A program made the position numbers and the translations under genes. Shown here one piece after another: positions 45,147-57,375 of a stretch of DNA of 64,000 nt; position 1 is the stretch's first letter; each line of letters opens with the position of its first letter. The DNA is from Pollenia angustigena (Eukaryota; Arthropoda; Insecta; Diptera; Polleniidae): assembly GCA_930367215.1 (NCBI GenBank), contig OV884059.1:235289803-235353802 (forward strand), in the 5' to 3' direction. The notes beneath the pieces are model-generated. The model made no database searches and was not told the DNA's origin. It was given only the letters and a program-made list of their open reading frames with translations.

Positions 45147-46140
45147 GTGTAAGAGAGAAAGGTTAACGGTTATCTGCAAAAAACAGTTTTTGCAAAATGT
45201 GGCGTTTACAACGTTATTCGCGGCTGTGCTTCAAATGAAGAAGTGGAAGAAATGTCTGCCTTCAGTCTTTTACATTGTAAAAGGGGACTTACCAAAAAAA
45301 CATTCTAAAAACAAAACAGGACTGTCAGATACTTTTTTCGAAGTTAAAAAAAAATTTCAGAAAAATCCCCCAATAAAAGAGAAAATCCCCAAAAATAAGC
45401 CCCTGTTAAAAATACACAATTTTTAACGGATAATTTAAATATTTATTTGAGTTTTACTTGTACTATGTTCTAAAAGAGATCATTTTTATTGTAGGGAAAA
45501 TTTAATTAAAATAATAAAATAATTTTTTTTCTCAATTTCATTATACATATATATTTTTAAAATAAATTTTGTATTATTAAATATTTTATAACTGTATTCA
45601 GTCAAACTGCCTTGTAATATATATTTTAATTGGCCGAGTGGCAACTTTTTGTTTGTTAGCAAGAGGTGTAGGGAAGAAAACGGGGTTGAAAAAGTTGAAA
45701 AAATGATTGAAAAAAATTTAAATGTAAATGTGAAAAGAGTTTCGTAGAAACTACTTAATTGCATAGATGTAAATGCCGTCTTAATGAAATAAATATGTAC
45801 ATAGTTGTATTAAAAACATATACCTATGTAGATCAAAACAATTAAATTACAGTAAGATAGAACAAGATGAAATCTTGTAGAGCTATATACTGTCGATATG
45901 CGTAACCTGCTTGCTTTTTTTTTTTTTGCTATTAAACGTTAATTTATTTTTTATTTGTTGGATTAGTTGGCAAAAAATATTTATTATATCTATTTGTTGC
46001 AAGTAAAGGAATAGACCTATTCATAAATATAAAACATCTCGTATTTGCAGTGCTGCAAGGAAGTAGGCTTGCCAGACGTACTGTTTTCAGAAGTACGCGA
46101 ACTTTTTTTTACCATTTGTACTGCTTTCTGCATAACCATT
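45147..46140. other. AT-rich intergenic sequence
   Basis: No gene recognised. A 78-codon Lys-rich plus-strand frame (45190-45426) lacks any recognisable domain. Near 46063 a short TTGCCAGACGTACTGTTTTC is an inverted terminus of the CAGTACA family. Confidence 0.35.
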
Positions 46141-46473
46141 AAAGGCTAGATTACACTATTATACAGAGTACCGAAACGTTCGCTCATTTTTCAGTCATGA
46201 GCGAGCGTGAAAAATTTAAAATTTTACTGTTTTTTCACATTCATGAGAGTGAGGAAAAAAATATTTTGAATTTCCTCATTCATGAAAAATGAGCAAACAT
46301 AAAAATTCATATGTGAATTTGTCAGATATGAAAAATTTTAAAAAATCACATTAATATTCCTCATAATGAAAAAAACGCGATTTGCCCGACCATTAACAGC
46401 GGGAAAATGAAGTAGTAACGAGGACTTAAAAAAAATCCTTTTTAAAGAATGCGTGTGAAGAATGTGTGTGAAT
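46141..46473. repeat. Fragment of the GGCTAGATTACAC MITE family
   Basis: AAAGGCTAGATTACACTATT at 46141, followed by imperfectly inverted TCATTCATGAAAAATGAGC-type sequence. The other end is not found before the hAT-like insertion at 46474. Confidence 0.5.
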
Positions 46474-47093
46474 CAGTGTTGCCAGTGGAATTTCGAAAAA
46501 GATATATTTTAGTTTCCAAAAAGATATACTTTTTCCCAAAAAGATACGTTAAAAAAAAAAAAATTAAATCCAATTTCAGCGTTTAACATTTATTAACATT
46601 ACATCTTTATTTTATACTCCAGGGCTGCCAGATTTGACGATTTATCGTCATTTCGACGATTTTTGTTCCGAAATTAGCAAATTGCCGATTTGCTGATTTT
46701 TGTTCCGAAATTAGCAAATTGCCGATTTGCTGATTTTGTTCTAAAAAGTGACGATGTTTTTTCGTCTCCAAAGTCTGAATAAAACATTACATTTTCTAAC
46801 AAATTCGTTTTTTAATCTTGGAATATTTAACAGCCATACCTTTCCAAAAGCGGAAGGCGGAACGTTTTCTTTCGCTTAGCTTTTACGCTGATATGCCATA
46901 CCAAAGCAAGAGCGTCAACGTTGTGTCACGAACTGTAGTGATATCTTTTTTGTTTAACAAAACCCACAAACTATCAATAAAAATAGCGATAAAAACGTTA
47001 GATTGACCAAAAAATAGCTTAATTGCCATTATTAATTAGCAATAGCAGCAAACTTTACTATTAAATGAGCTGTCAAAATCGGGTTTTACAATT

Positions 47094-48990
47094 GCTACGG
47101 TTCTATCACGGATGCTCTGGCGCGGAAGCGGATAGACGAACTCACGGTCAACTGGATCGGGGCTATGTTGAGGGGAAGGAAAATCACTGCCTCCTGGAAT
47201 GACACTAGTGTCAGCATCAGTGCTGTTAAGGGCTGTACACAGGGGGGGGGGGGGGGGGTGCTATCACCTTTTTTATGGTGCCTGGTAATTGATGATCTGC
47301 TGGTCAAGCTCGAGGGATATGGCCTTCGGGCCACTGGCTATGCGGACGACCTGGCAATAGTGGTGACTGGAAAATTCGAGAGCACCATCACGGAGGTGAT
47401 GCAGGGTGCTCTCAATAGGGTTCTTGGATGGTGCCATGAAAGGGAGTTGAGTATCAACCATAACAAGGCGGTCGTGATACCGTTCACGAGGAGGTACAAC
47501 TACAGGCTTGAGAAGCTGGTAGCGGACGGAATTGAGGTTGAGTATTCCAATGCGGTCAAATATCTGGGAATTGTTCTAGACAGACGGCTCAACTGGAATT
47601 CGCACTTGGATCAAACCCTCGGGAAGGCGGTAAGGGCCTTCTGGGCATGCAAGGGCTTCTTTGGGAGAACTTGGGGTTTTAGTCCAAGTATGGTGAAATG
47701 GCTATATTTTATGATGGTCAGACCGATAATTACTTACGGTTCATTGGTATGGTGGCCTAAGATTCGGCAGGAGACTGCAATGAGGAAGTGCAACAGGCTG
47801 CAGCGGATGGTGTGTCTAGCCCTGACGGGGGTGATGCGCACATGTCCCACGGCAGCGCTTGAGGTTATAGTGGGCATATTGCCACTACACATCCATATAA
47901 GGAAGACTGCTATGTCCGGTCTCCTTAGGATCAAGCTGACATCGGGACTTGCTGAGGTCCAGGGGCATGCTAGCTTGATGAACATGGCTCCGGGTCTATC
48001 TGTCTGTACAAGGGCAGACATAATGACCACGGAACTGGTCTTCAACAGAAGGTTCAGGGCAATCCTTCCGGACGAAAGGTCCTGGAGTGTTGGGAATCCA
48101 TGTCGGGGAAACCATGAATTGCACTGGTATACTGACGGGTCAAAATCGGAGCACGGAGTGGGTGCAGGGGTTTTTGGACCTAATACACGACTCTCGATGG
48201 CAATGGGCGAATCACCGAGTGTTTTTCAGGCCGAGATTTGCGCCATTGATGTGTGTTGCAGCAACATTCTTGATAGGGGAATGGTTGGGGGCAGTGATGT
48301 GATTTTCACTGATAGCCAAGCGGCTATTAAAGCACTCTCTTCTTGGAGAATGTCCTCGAGGCTGGGGGCACTCAGGGATCCCGGGTAATAAAATGGCTGA
48401 TGAGCTGGCCAGGGCTGGTTCTAACGCGCGGATAACAGGTCCCGAGCCCTTCTGTGGACTAAGTTGGGCAGGGGTCCAGTCCGTCATGGAGGACTGGGCT
48501 CTGGGCGAACATAGGGGATACTGGGTATCACTTCCGGAAATGCGTCAGGCAAGGAGATTTATCTCTCCTGGGAAAGTAATGAGGACGAATGGTCTCGGCA
48601 GACGGGATCTGCGACTGCTGGTGGCCTATTTGACTGGTCACCACACGATCAAATACCACCTTTATCGGATGGGCCTGGCTGAGGATCAGGAATGCAGACT
48701 ATGTCTAGACGGGGACGAGACGACGGAGCATGTACTGTGTGACTGCCCAGCGCTGGCATGGGCCAGGAGGAGGCACTTGGGGCATGGTATAATGTGTGCG
48801 TCCCAAATCGGTAATATATCGGCAAAGGCCCTGGTTGGGTTCCTTTGGGAAGCAGAGGGTCTTTTGGCCAGCTAAGGGGAGTGGGTACAATAGACCTAAC
48901 CTGGTCGCGGTACCTGTCACTGTGGGGAAACCTCCCCGCTCTATCGTGGGGAAAAAAAACCATCATCGAATGAACCTTTTGAGACTCTCT
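47094..48990 (+). mobile_element. 5'-truncated LOA/I-type LINE
   Basis: Much more GC-rich than its surroundings, as expected for a recent arrival. It begins inside the reverse transcriptase domain (GSITDALARKRIDEL) and runs to a short 3' region after the stop at 48873-48875. There is only a short A-run (48952-48959) and no obvious duplication. Sits within the hAT-like element. Confidence 0.8.
47097..48875 (+). pseudogene. LINE 3 ORF2: reverse transcriptase plus RNase H
   Basis: Reverse transcriptase C-terminal half with ATGYADDLAIVV, NAVKYLGIVLDRRLNW and RMVCLALTGVMRTCPTAALE, then RNase H with HWYTDGSKSEHG, FQAEICAI, FTDSQAAI and GHSGIPGNKMADELAR, and a C-terminal zinc motif CRLCLDGDETTEHVLCDC. 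The RT-plus-RNase H order fits the I/LOA group. A deletion with frameshift near 48340 removes about 25 residues of RNase H. A run of 17 Gs (47242-47258) expands Q-G-G-V to Q-G-G-G-G-G-V in frame. Confidence 0.88.
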
Positions 48991-49003
48991 GTATAAATCA
49001 TAT

Positions 49004-49261
49004 CAAGGTATATTTATAGCAGGTATTCTCGGAAAGCCAGCTGGTTATTTTTTATTTGCTTGTTTTGTGATACAAACTGTCAAATGTTGTATTGTAAAAA
49101 AGTAAACAAGTTTTTTTTCTTTATCTTTTGTCTTTTTTGTCTCTTTTCAACCCCTCTGCTGTTTGACAGTCCGTATCACATAACAACAATAAAAAGCCCT
49201 GATGTTTGTTTTATTGTACAATTGTTGTAATCTCGCGGCTACCTGCTATAAATATAACTTG
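49004..49261. mobile_element. 258-bp fold-back MITE, CAAGGTATATTTATAGC termini
   Basis: CAAGGTATATTTATAGCAGG opposite CCTGCTATAAATATAACTTG. The 8-bp AATCATAT is duplicated exactly (48996-49003 and 49262-49269). Internal inverted pair CAAACTGTCAAA / TGTTTGACAGTCC. A second copy is spread over 3395-5367. The termini resemble CAAGGCGAATTTATTACAGG, suggesting a related family. Confidence 0.88.
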
Positions 49262-49703
49262 AATCATATTTTCAACAATTATACGGCGAGCATTTCACGA
49301 TTTGTAAAAGAATATCTACATGAGTCTCAAAAGATTCTTGACATGAAAGTCTCACTAGATTATCTTTCCCCAAGTCTTAAACGATTCCACAACGATTTAA
49401 GAAGCGTCTTTCGCTGTGCCATTTAAAAAATTGTTTAATTGTATAAAAAAAATTAAATTTTAAGTTTTCCGATTTTTTCGAAACGATAAAGACGATTTTT
49501 TTATTTTTTCTCAGGAAACTGAAGATTTCCTCACAAATACAGATTCAAAAGATACGAATAATGTCAGGAGTATACATGGTACGTGAAGCCATCAAAAGAT
49601 ACGAAAAATGTATCTTTCGTATCCTAACGGCAACAACACTGGTGTGAATCAGTGGTGTCAATTATGATTGTTTTGGTGAGATTACTTTTATCTCTCTTAC
49701 ATT

Positions 49704-49957
49704 CCCAGCGGGTGAAATGTGCGGTTGCGAGGCCTTTTGTGAGGCCTAATTACTGATCTTTTCTAAAGAAAACAGAAATAAAACAAAACAGAAACAAGAT
49801 AATAAACAAAATTTTGACATCCAACAATGATAAAGCTAACAAAAAAAGTTAACAGCAGGGCTTTTAAGACCACCTGTAATAAATTCGCCTTGTACAACTA
49901 TTAATATATTATTTATGTTTAGAGGCCTCAAAACAGGCCTTGCGATATTTCCCGCTG
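49704..49957. mobile_element. Short CCCAGCGG-family member
   Basis: Starts CCCAGCGGGTGAAATG and ends ATATTTCCCGCTG, with GAGGCCTTTTGTGAGGCCT and GGCCTCAAAACAGGCCTTG near the two ends. It contains a lone end of the CAAGGCG MITE (ACCACCTGTAATAAATTCGC at about 49869). Non-coding. Confidence 0.65.
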
Positions 49958-50110
49958 AATGAGAGTGTTTCTCAGTAAACAATTATATTTTACGATCGCA
50001 AAATAAAAGAGCGTAAGCGTACATGTGAATTAATTTCCACAATTGTGTATGGCGCTGACATCCCTGGTGTGAATTTATTTCCACAATTGTGGTATGGGCT
50101 GGACACCAAT

Positions 50111-51344
50111 CAGTGATGCCAACTTAGTGCTTTTGGCACTATTTATGGTGCTTTTTGATGGCTCAAAACGCCAAAATTTTATCCATAGTGCCAAACTAAG
50201 AAAAAGCACTAACTTGGTGCTTTTTCAATTATTCGTTAGTGCCTTTAGTGCTTTTTACAACATTTATTTTTTTTCTACCATTTTTTAAAATATCGATTAT
50301 ATAGAGGATGATTTAGATGAGATTTGCTATTTGGGGTACAATTTTGAGAAGGCCTGTAAAGATTTTAAGATTTCAAAGGATGAAAGAAATTTGCATTGGT
50401 TTTACTAAAAACTTTATTTACGAGGTTAGAGCTAGGCTTCCTATTAATTTGGAAATTTTACAAAACGTTGCACTTTTTAGCGCTGACAACATATTTAGTA
50501 ATCGTAATAAAAACAATGTATTTGTTTTCGGTAAACATTTTATTAAAGATGTAGACACTGTTTCAAAAATTGAAAATGGCTTGAAAAATATTGGCAATTG
50601 TGAATTGAAAAATGAACAACGATTTTGAGTCATGTAGAAAAAACGTTTTGAAGAGTTAAAAATCATGCAGTCGGAACCCGTATAAAAGAATGCAAAGACT
50701 TAAAAAACAAAAAAACAACTGACAGAACCTGCCATTTTAATGCGCTTAAGTTTTCAAACGCACGACCCTAGTCTCCTCGTTACCGCGTGTCGTGCACTTC
50801 TACCTCTAGTGCTATGACAAAAAGGTTTGACTAAGTATCAAAATACAAACATACATGTTTTTTCTATTTTACACCATATGTGTGTTCTTTATTCAGAAGC
50901 GTACATAGGTTAATATAATTTGATAATATCATACGCCAATTGTTTTATTAAACGCTAAGCTATAAAGTTTTTTTTTTTAAAGGATTGTCATTAAGTTTTA
51001 TAAACAATGGTCGGTCATTGCAAATTTTTGGTAATTGCAACAGGCCAGATTTTTTCAAGCTACGAAAATCGAGCCTCAGATGATGATGATTCAAATGATT
51101 TGGATGATATTATTTTTATTGAAGATAATAATAATACATTTAAAAATGTTTATATAATATTATTTAATTTTAAATGAAAATGGTCACCCATCAACGCTGT
51201 CGCCTTTTTTTAAATTTTGCAGGTATATAATATTCGGTATGCAACTTGTTTTGTGTTTAATTATATTGTAAAAATGACTTAGTGCTTTTTAGTGCTTTTT
51301 TAAATTTTTAAGTGCTTTTTGCTCTCAAAAAGTTGGCATCACTG
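50111..51344. mobile_element. hAT element, 1234 bp, with transposase relic
   Basis: Perfect 15-bp inverted termini CAGTGATGCCAACTT / AAGTTGGCATCACTG and a perfect 8-bp duplication ACACCAAT (50103-50110 and 51345-51352). AGTGCTTTTT repeats cluster at both ends (about 50128-50260 and 51280-51322), likely transposase-binding sites. The body holds a transposase-like fragment. Confidence 0.92.
50317..50628 (+). pseudogene. hAT transposase fragment
   Basis: The frame reads RMKEICIGFTKNFIYEVRAR then LPINLEILQNVALFS, a pattern like the mid-region of hAT transposases. No catalytic or BED-finger part is visible and the frame is only 103 codons, so it is a remnant. The assignment rests on the surrounding hAT termini as much as on the protein. 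Confidence 0.55.
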
Positions 51345-51487
51345 ACACCAATGTTGTAAAGTTTACAATGTAAACCTTCTTTAAGGCATAGTTAACCAAA
51401 ACTCTCATTAAATGAAATGCGTCTGTATTGGATAACATAATATTGCCCAGCAAACACAAAACTAAGCATTGCAAATGTAATGAATTA

Positions 51488-52089
51488 CAGTTAAACCTCG
51501 ATTAACCGGGCCTCTATTAATCGGTTACATCTATTAACCGGCATGCGGTTCTTTTTATTTTTTCCCTCTATTATCCGTGCTTCACCTCTATTATCCGTGC
51601 TTTAGACTTACACCTTTATTAACCGTGCTTTACATGTATTATCCGCGCAGTGTTCATATGTTTTTTGTTATGTTAATCTAATTCCGGTGTTTCCCCTTTT
51701 TAAGTTCATGTGCCCACTCATAAGAACATATTTGCGTTTGTATTCATTTAGTAAGTGAAATTTTAACATTTCGTCAGAAGAAATGCAAAAACAAAAAATC
51801 ATAAAACGTTGTAAAATGTACAAAATTTGTGCATTCATGTAGTTTGATCAACCAAAGCATAATCAGTACATATTTGATTTTGCATTGTCTATGGGAATTT
51901 GTATGTTTTTTAGAAAAATATGTGGTATATTTGAATCTGCAGTTCCATAAATTTAATGTTGAAATAAAAAGAAAAAAATACAAAAAAAAAAATTTTCTGT
52001 TTATATTAATATAACCTCTATAAACCGTGTATTTCGATTATCCGTGCTGGTGCCGGTCCCACGAGAGCCGGATAATAGAGGTTTAACTG
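51488..52089. mobile_element. pogo/Tigger-like MITE, 602 bp
   Basis: Terminal inverted repeats CAGTTAAACCTCGATTAACC and GGATAATAGAGGTTTAACTG with a TA dinucleotide on each side (51486-51487 and 52090-52091). CAGTTAAACCTCG is the classical pogo/Tigger terminus. Extra ATTAACCG/TTATCCG motifs repeat near both ends. The short frames inside do not resemble a transposase. Confidence 0.88.
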
Positions 52090-52091
52090 TA

Positions 52092-52363
52092 TATGAATAT
52101 TATTTTTATCAAGCTAATAAGGCCTAAATTTCTTCAATGTAAATAAAATTCAATTTTTAATTTTACTTTTAAAAGCAAAATGGAAATGAAGTTTAAAAAA
52201 AGTAATAAAATTAAATACCAAATATGCCTCAGTTTTAAATTATTAATTAATTAAATCTTTAAAAATTAAATGTATGTAATTATTATAAATTAAGTTTTCC
52301 AAATTGAAGATTTTGTAACAATTTCTTATTAACAAAATATGTTTTAAATTTGAAGAACTTAGT
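52092..52363. other. AT-rich sequence between transposons
   Basis: No gene or repeat boundary recognised. It lies between the Tigger-like MITE and the C-terminal remnant of the hAT transposase. Confidence 0.35.
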
Positions 52364-53712
52364 TTATTTCTCTGCTTGGAACAAAAAAAAGAAGGAAAAA
52401 AGGTATAACAATTTTAAAGCATTTCTTTTTAACTCTTGAAAATCTAAATCATTTAGATTTTTCCAGAATTCTATTCCCATTTTTCCCGGAGCTTGGACTT
52501 CGGTTCGAAGAAATATAAGTTCTGATTCCAATGTCAACATTGATTCAAAAACATTAAAATGTTCATCAATGCATCTTACACAGACAACCAGTTGACAAAG
52601 ATCATTAATATCTGTACTTTCATCTAAACAAAACGAAAGAAATTTACAATTTATCAATTTTTCTTCAATAGAAGACTCCACCGAATTTCCTATTTGGGCA
52701 ATACGCCTAGCCACAGTTTGGAGTGACAAGGGAATTGACTTTATGAAATCTGTTCTATAATGTAACGTTTGAAAAATTTTTTGTAAAATATTTTTTGCTA
52801 GCATTCCATCTATAAATGGTCTGCCTTGCTGAGCGATTTCCAAGCTTATTTGGCTCGAAATCTATATTTTTTATTTTACAAGTTTTTTTCATTTTGCTCT
52901 TATTGTAGAACCCATTAAGGGTATTCATTTCAGTTTTTTTATTTGTTGGAAAAATGGAAAAGTGGAAAAATTTAATTTTTGTTACAACAAACACAAGGAA
53001 AAACTTTTCCACCGAAAGTTGCAATTTAAACAAGCTTTAACCAAGTGTAAAAACTCAGATTGGAAAATTACAATTTTACAATTTTTAAAGAGTTGGCAAT
53101 TCACAAACGTCCAATTGAGTGTGGTTGCCACCATATTAAAATGTTGTTATTTTTCACAAAAAGCACTAAAATTTACATCTCTTTTTAAGATAATCAACTT
53201 TGATTCTTTAAACTCCATTTTCCAGTTTTTCAAAACTAAATTAAAAATGAATTCCATACAAAAAAATATAAAAAAAGAACTTAAAAATGACGTGACAACT
53301 AAATAATCAATTAATTCAATTTTAACTCTTTTATTTGGCATCTTGAAAAATATCAATTACTTCCAAGAATTATATGACATATTTTTGTTTTTGACAGTTT
53401 TGTACCTTAAACTAAAAAAATACCGTTCACGTCAATAAGATGTAATTTTCCATTTTTCCATTTTTCCAACCAAAAAAAATTTTGAAATTAATACTCTAAT
53501 TCTTTAATTTATTGCGTATAAAGGTTTTTTTGCTCAAGAAAAAACATTTTCCTTTTTTCCTCTTTTAATTTATTTATTTCTTTGTGAAAAAGGTCAAAAT
53601 GACTTTTAATTGAAAATGTTTTCTTTTTTTTAAATGTTTGGTAACATAAAATGCATTGCATGTTACCAAAAGCATTTTTAATGACAAAACAAAAATTTTT
53701 GTCTTCCATCAT
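52364..53712 (-). pseudogene. ZBED/GTF2IRD2-type hAT transposase, broken
   Basis: N-terminal part (53509-53712) reads MQCILCYQTFKKKKTFSIKS then HFDLFH, a BED-like zinc finger. After a gap caused by an insertion (52946-53469) comes EIAQQGRPFIDGMLAKN, SLQTVARRI, then LSFCLDESTDINDLCQLVV, the catalytic DEST-type motif of this hAT group, and HFNVFESMLTLESEL. Stops and frame changes are present and the dimerisation domain is lost. Could be a domesticated-gene relic, but the damage argues for a dead transposon. Confidence 0.78.
52946..53469. mobile_element. 524-bp TIR element in the hAT transposase
   Basis: TTGGAAAAATGGAAAAGTGG at the left and ATTTTTCCATTTTTCCAA at the right; GGAAAAAT is iterated in both termini. 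The 114-codon open frame inside (52962-53306) has no recognisable domain. No duplication resolved. Confidence 0.6.
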
Positions 53713-53837
53713 ACTATTTTGTTTGCTGGTTTATATTGAAATAAAACCAAAGCTGAAAAAACAACAAAGCTGAAAAAAAAACCGTAAGCATCCGCACATG
53801 TGTACTCGTCAAAGAAGAGAACAAGCGTCGGTGTGAG

Positions 53838-55602
53838 TTTTTATACCCTTTACCAGAGGTGTAAAAGGGTATATATAAGTTTGTCATTACGTTTGTAATT
53901 TCCACAATATTGATTTTAGACCCCATAAAGTATATATATTCTGGGTCCATATGAGAAGAGAAGTTGATTTAACCATGTCCGTCTGTCCGTCTTACGATTG
54001 ATATGTGTTTTCCGGGAAAACCAGACATGATAGCGGCTAGGTTGTTTTACATTTATGTCACATATAGTCCACCATTTCGTGCTATTGAAATTCAGCAAGA
54101 TCGGTCCACAAATGGCTGAGATATGATCAAAAAACCACGACTGCCTCTAATTTTTTCCAAAAATCCCTTGTTGTTGTTGTATTTTTATTGCTTTTTTCTG
54201 TATATCTGGAGAACGGTAAGAGCCAAAGTTTCCAAATTAGGTACACACATTTAGGTTGTCAATACACACCACCCTACAAAATGTGGGCGGGATTAGAGAA
54301 GTGGGCGTGGTACCTCCCGTACAAAAAAAATTAAAAATTGTATAAAAACCTAAATTTTAGGGCTGTCATATGTCCTATGGATATGACTTATATACCAAAA
54401 TATTGGAAATTTTTAGTAGAGCATATTTTATAAAGAACTCGGGAAAATCGGTTCAGATACAAAAAAGTTATGACCAAAATTGATTTTTTTTTTTTAAATA
54501 CCCATTTTCGGTAACCATGGATCTTCCCGAGTCCAAGTTTTATAACACAAATAAATGGTAAATTTCTTGCTTAACACGTCGGTATATAAATCTGTCAAAT
54601 CGGTTAAATAATGGCTGAGTTATAATCAAAATACTGAAATCCCAAAAGTTACTCTTTTTTATACCCTTCACCAGAGGTGTAAAAGGGTATATATAAGTTT
54701 GTCATTACGTTTGTAATTTCCACAATATTGATTTTAGACCCCATAAAGTATATATATTCTGGGTCCATATGAGAAGAGAAGTTGATTTAACCATGTCCGT
54801 CTGTCCGTCTTACGCTTGATATGTGTTTTCCGGGAAAACCAGACATGATAGCGGCTAGGTTGTTTTACATTTATGTCACATATAGTCCACCATTTCGTGC
54901 TATTGAAATTCAGCAAGATCGGTCCACAAATGGCTGAGATATGATCAAAAAACCACGACTGCCTCTAATTTTTTCCAAAAATCCCTTGTTGTTGTTGTAT
55001 TTTTATTGCTTTTTTCTGTATATCTGGAGAACGGTAAGAGCCAAAGTTTCCAAATTAGGTACACACATTAAGGTTGTCAATACACACCACCCTACAAAAT
55101 GTGGGCGGGATTGGAGAAGTGGGCGTGGTACCTCCCGTACAAAAAAAATTAAAAATTGTATAAAAACCTAAATTTTAGGGCTGTCATATGTCCTATGGAT
55201 ATGACTTATATACGAAAATATTGTTATATATTTTTAGTAGAGCATATTTTATAAAGAACTCGGGAAAATCGGTTCAGATACAAAAAAGTTATGACCAAAA
55301 TTGATTTTTTTTTTTTAAATACCCATTTTCGGTAACCATGGATCTTCCCGAGTCCAAGTTTTATAACACAAATAAATGGTAAATTTCTTGCTTAAATCGG
55401 TTAAATAATGGCTGAGTTATAATCAAAATACTGAAATCCCAAAAGTTACTCTTTTTTATACCCTTCACCAGAGGTGTAAAGGGGTATATATAAGTTTGTC
55501 ATTACGTTTGTAATTTCCACAATATTGATTTTAGACCCCATAAAGTATATATATTCTGGGTCCATATGAGAAGAGAAGTTGATTTAACCATGTCCGTCTG
55601 TA
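53838..55602 (+). repeat. Helentron-like units in tandem, 2 full and 1 partial
   Basis: Units start TTTTATACCCTTCACC (first: CCTTTACC) at 53838, 54655 and 55452. Full units are about 0.8 kb and over 95% alike by eye. Shared blocks: AGACCCCATAAAGTATATAT, TGTCCGTCTGTCCGTCTTAC, ATGTGGGCGGGATT. The third unit stops after ACCATGTCCGTCTG. Each unit starts with a hairpin TACCCTTCACC..GGTGTAAAAGGGTA. The recurring 60-codon frame is non-genic. Confidence 0.88.
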
Positions 55603-56884
55603 AGTCTTGTGAAAAAAATTTTGTTTCTGGACCAAGCGCAACGGTGTTTAAAACACTACATTGAACTTTCAAAAACTGGTAAATTTGGGGCGAAACAATA
55701 AAATTACATTAATGCAACAATAAAACAAATTTTCTTACCCATCAACTTTACTTACGGTCGCTTTGCTTGTGGCGAAACATAACTTTGTTAGTGTTTTCCA
55801 AATAACTTTACCTACGTAAGAAAAGTGTTTTCAGCAATAAAAACCCATCGTCGCGATTGGAACAGAAACCAAAATATTTTTACAAACACAAAATACCAAC
55901 AACTTCTTGTGTCTATTTTTTTTCTCAATAATTTCTGCATAACGGTACCACTGTTGGGATCTGACAATTCTTGAATTGTACCGTCGCAATGGCAAAAATG
56001 TACCAAATTGATAGAAATTGTACTCAAATTTTGCTATAAAATAAAAAAGCATACATAGAAAGAATTGATAACACTTTTTTATTTAATAAAAACAAAACAA
56101 GTAAGAAATTTTAGTGCGTCAAATTTTCGAGAGTGAGATCCATGGGCCTATTATTATTGTGTCGACTATTATTAAGATATCTTCATCTTTTTAAGATTTG
56201 TTTGCCTTTAAGCGATTTTAGGAAGGGGGTTTTTATGGGACCTTAGGTTATTTTTGGACCCACCAGCGCAACATTTTGTCTTGACAATTATGAATTGAAA
56301 CCTATGTTCAAAATTTCATCGAATTACCTTCAAAATTGCGACCTATACTTTACTTAGCATTTACACATGTCACTACCAGTTCGAAAAACTCAATACACCC
56401 ACCAGTGTGTAACTTTTTGATGAGAATATGCCAAAACTTTAAAAAAATCTGCTAAAATCTGCTCAATCGCAAAATACAATTTTTAATATATTACATTTTC
56501 TAAAAATATTTTAAATCTGTAAAAAACAAAAATTTGGTAAAAATCTACTGAATTTTTATAAAAAATATAATGCTTAAAATCTGCTAAATAAGATGGAACT
56601 TTATTACATGTAGTAAGTTTGTTTGAAACAAAATTTGCTAAAGAATTCAGCTTTTTCTAAAAAGTAAAAATCAGAAAGTGTTATTTTGTAGTGTTACACA
56701 CATCAGCACAATCGCATAATACCCTCTTGTGGTGTGAGTATAAAAATTAAGTAAAAGATTAAATTTGTCCATTTCTCTTTTTTCTCAAAAGCAGACAAAA
56801 ATGTAGACACTTGGTTGACAGTTTCAGCAAAACAATCGACTAAAGTGGGGATTTGGAGGCACTTAATCCTAGTCTTCTACAGGG
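55603..56884. other. AT-rich intergenic sequence, no gene recognised
   Basis: Short minus-strand frames (55812-56052) show no domain. TTGTACC-type motifs recur around 55975-56040. Nothing else supported. Confidence 0.4.
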
Positions 56885-57375
56885 ATACGAGTACATATCT
56901 GTGGCATTTTGACAAAACATCTTAAGTCAAATTTAAAAAGTTGAAAAAAAATTTTTCATTCAAAAATCATTTTTGTTTGCGTTTTTAAAATTTTGTATTA
57001 CATATGAGGGACTTAAAGCACAAGGGCTTCAAGTGACTTATGTTAAATAATGAGACAGAAGCGGTTGTTTCGCTTGTGCTCCAAGCGATGCAGGTATTTT
57101 AATTTCAAGTGCTTGAATTGTTCACCATATCTAGCGTCCGGATGAGAATCCTACATTCACCTCTTGTTCTCTGAAAACTTCTCCGAATTTCACCTATAAT
57201 TCCATATGTAAACTCAATTTTAGAAAAAGCCACTTAAACCCCTTGTGCTTAAAGACCCTCTTATAAACAACATTTAATTTTGGTTTATTTTGTTATTTGA
57301 TAAAAATGATTGTTTCACAAAGTTTTTTTTTTAACTTTTTTGCTATCTTATCTCGACTTAAGTCCATATATATGT
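56885..57375. mobile_element. Fold-back repeat, second copy, with a nested TIR element
   Basis: GTACATATCTGTGGCATTTT..AACATCTTAAGTCAA at the left and CGACTTAAGTCCATATATAT at the right, as in 41573-41831. Inside, 57006-57257 starts GAGGGACTTAAAGCACAAGG and ends CCTTGTGCTTAAAGACCCTC, an inverted terminal pair of an inserted element. Confidence 0.65.

Larger units (their letters stand above)
46474..49641. mobile_element. hAT-like element, 3.2 kb, with a LINE inside
   Basis: Ends CAGTGTTGCCAGTGG and GGCAACAACACTG. The 8-bp GTGTGAAT is duplicated exactly (46466-46473 and 49642-49649). AAAGATAC/GTATCTTT motifs repeat subterminally. A second hAT-like terminus CAGGGCTGCCAGATTTGACG at 46620 suggests a further nested copy, with a 37-bp direct duplication GATTTTTGTTCCGAAATTAG.. 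(46658-46732). A short frame at 49280-49426 (ASISRFVKEYLHESQKIL) may be transposase debris. Confidence 0.8.
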
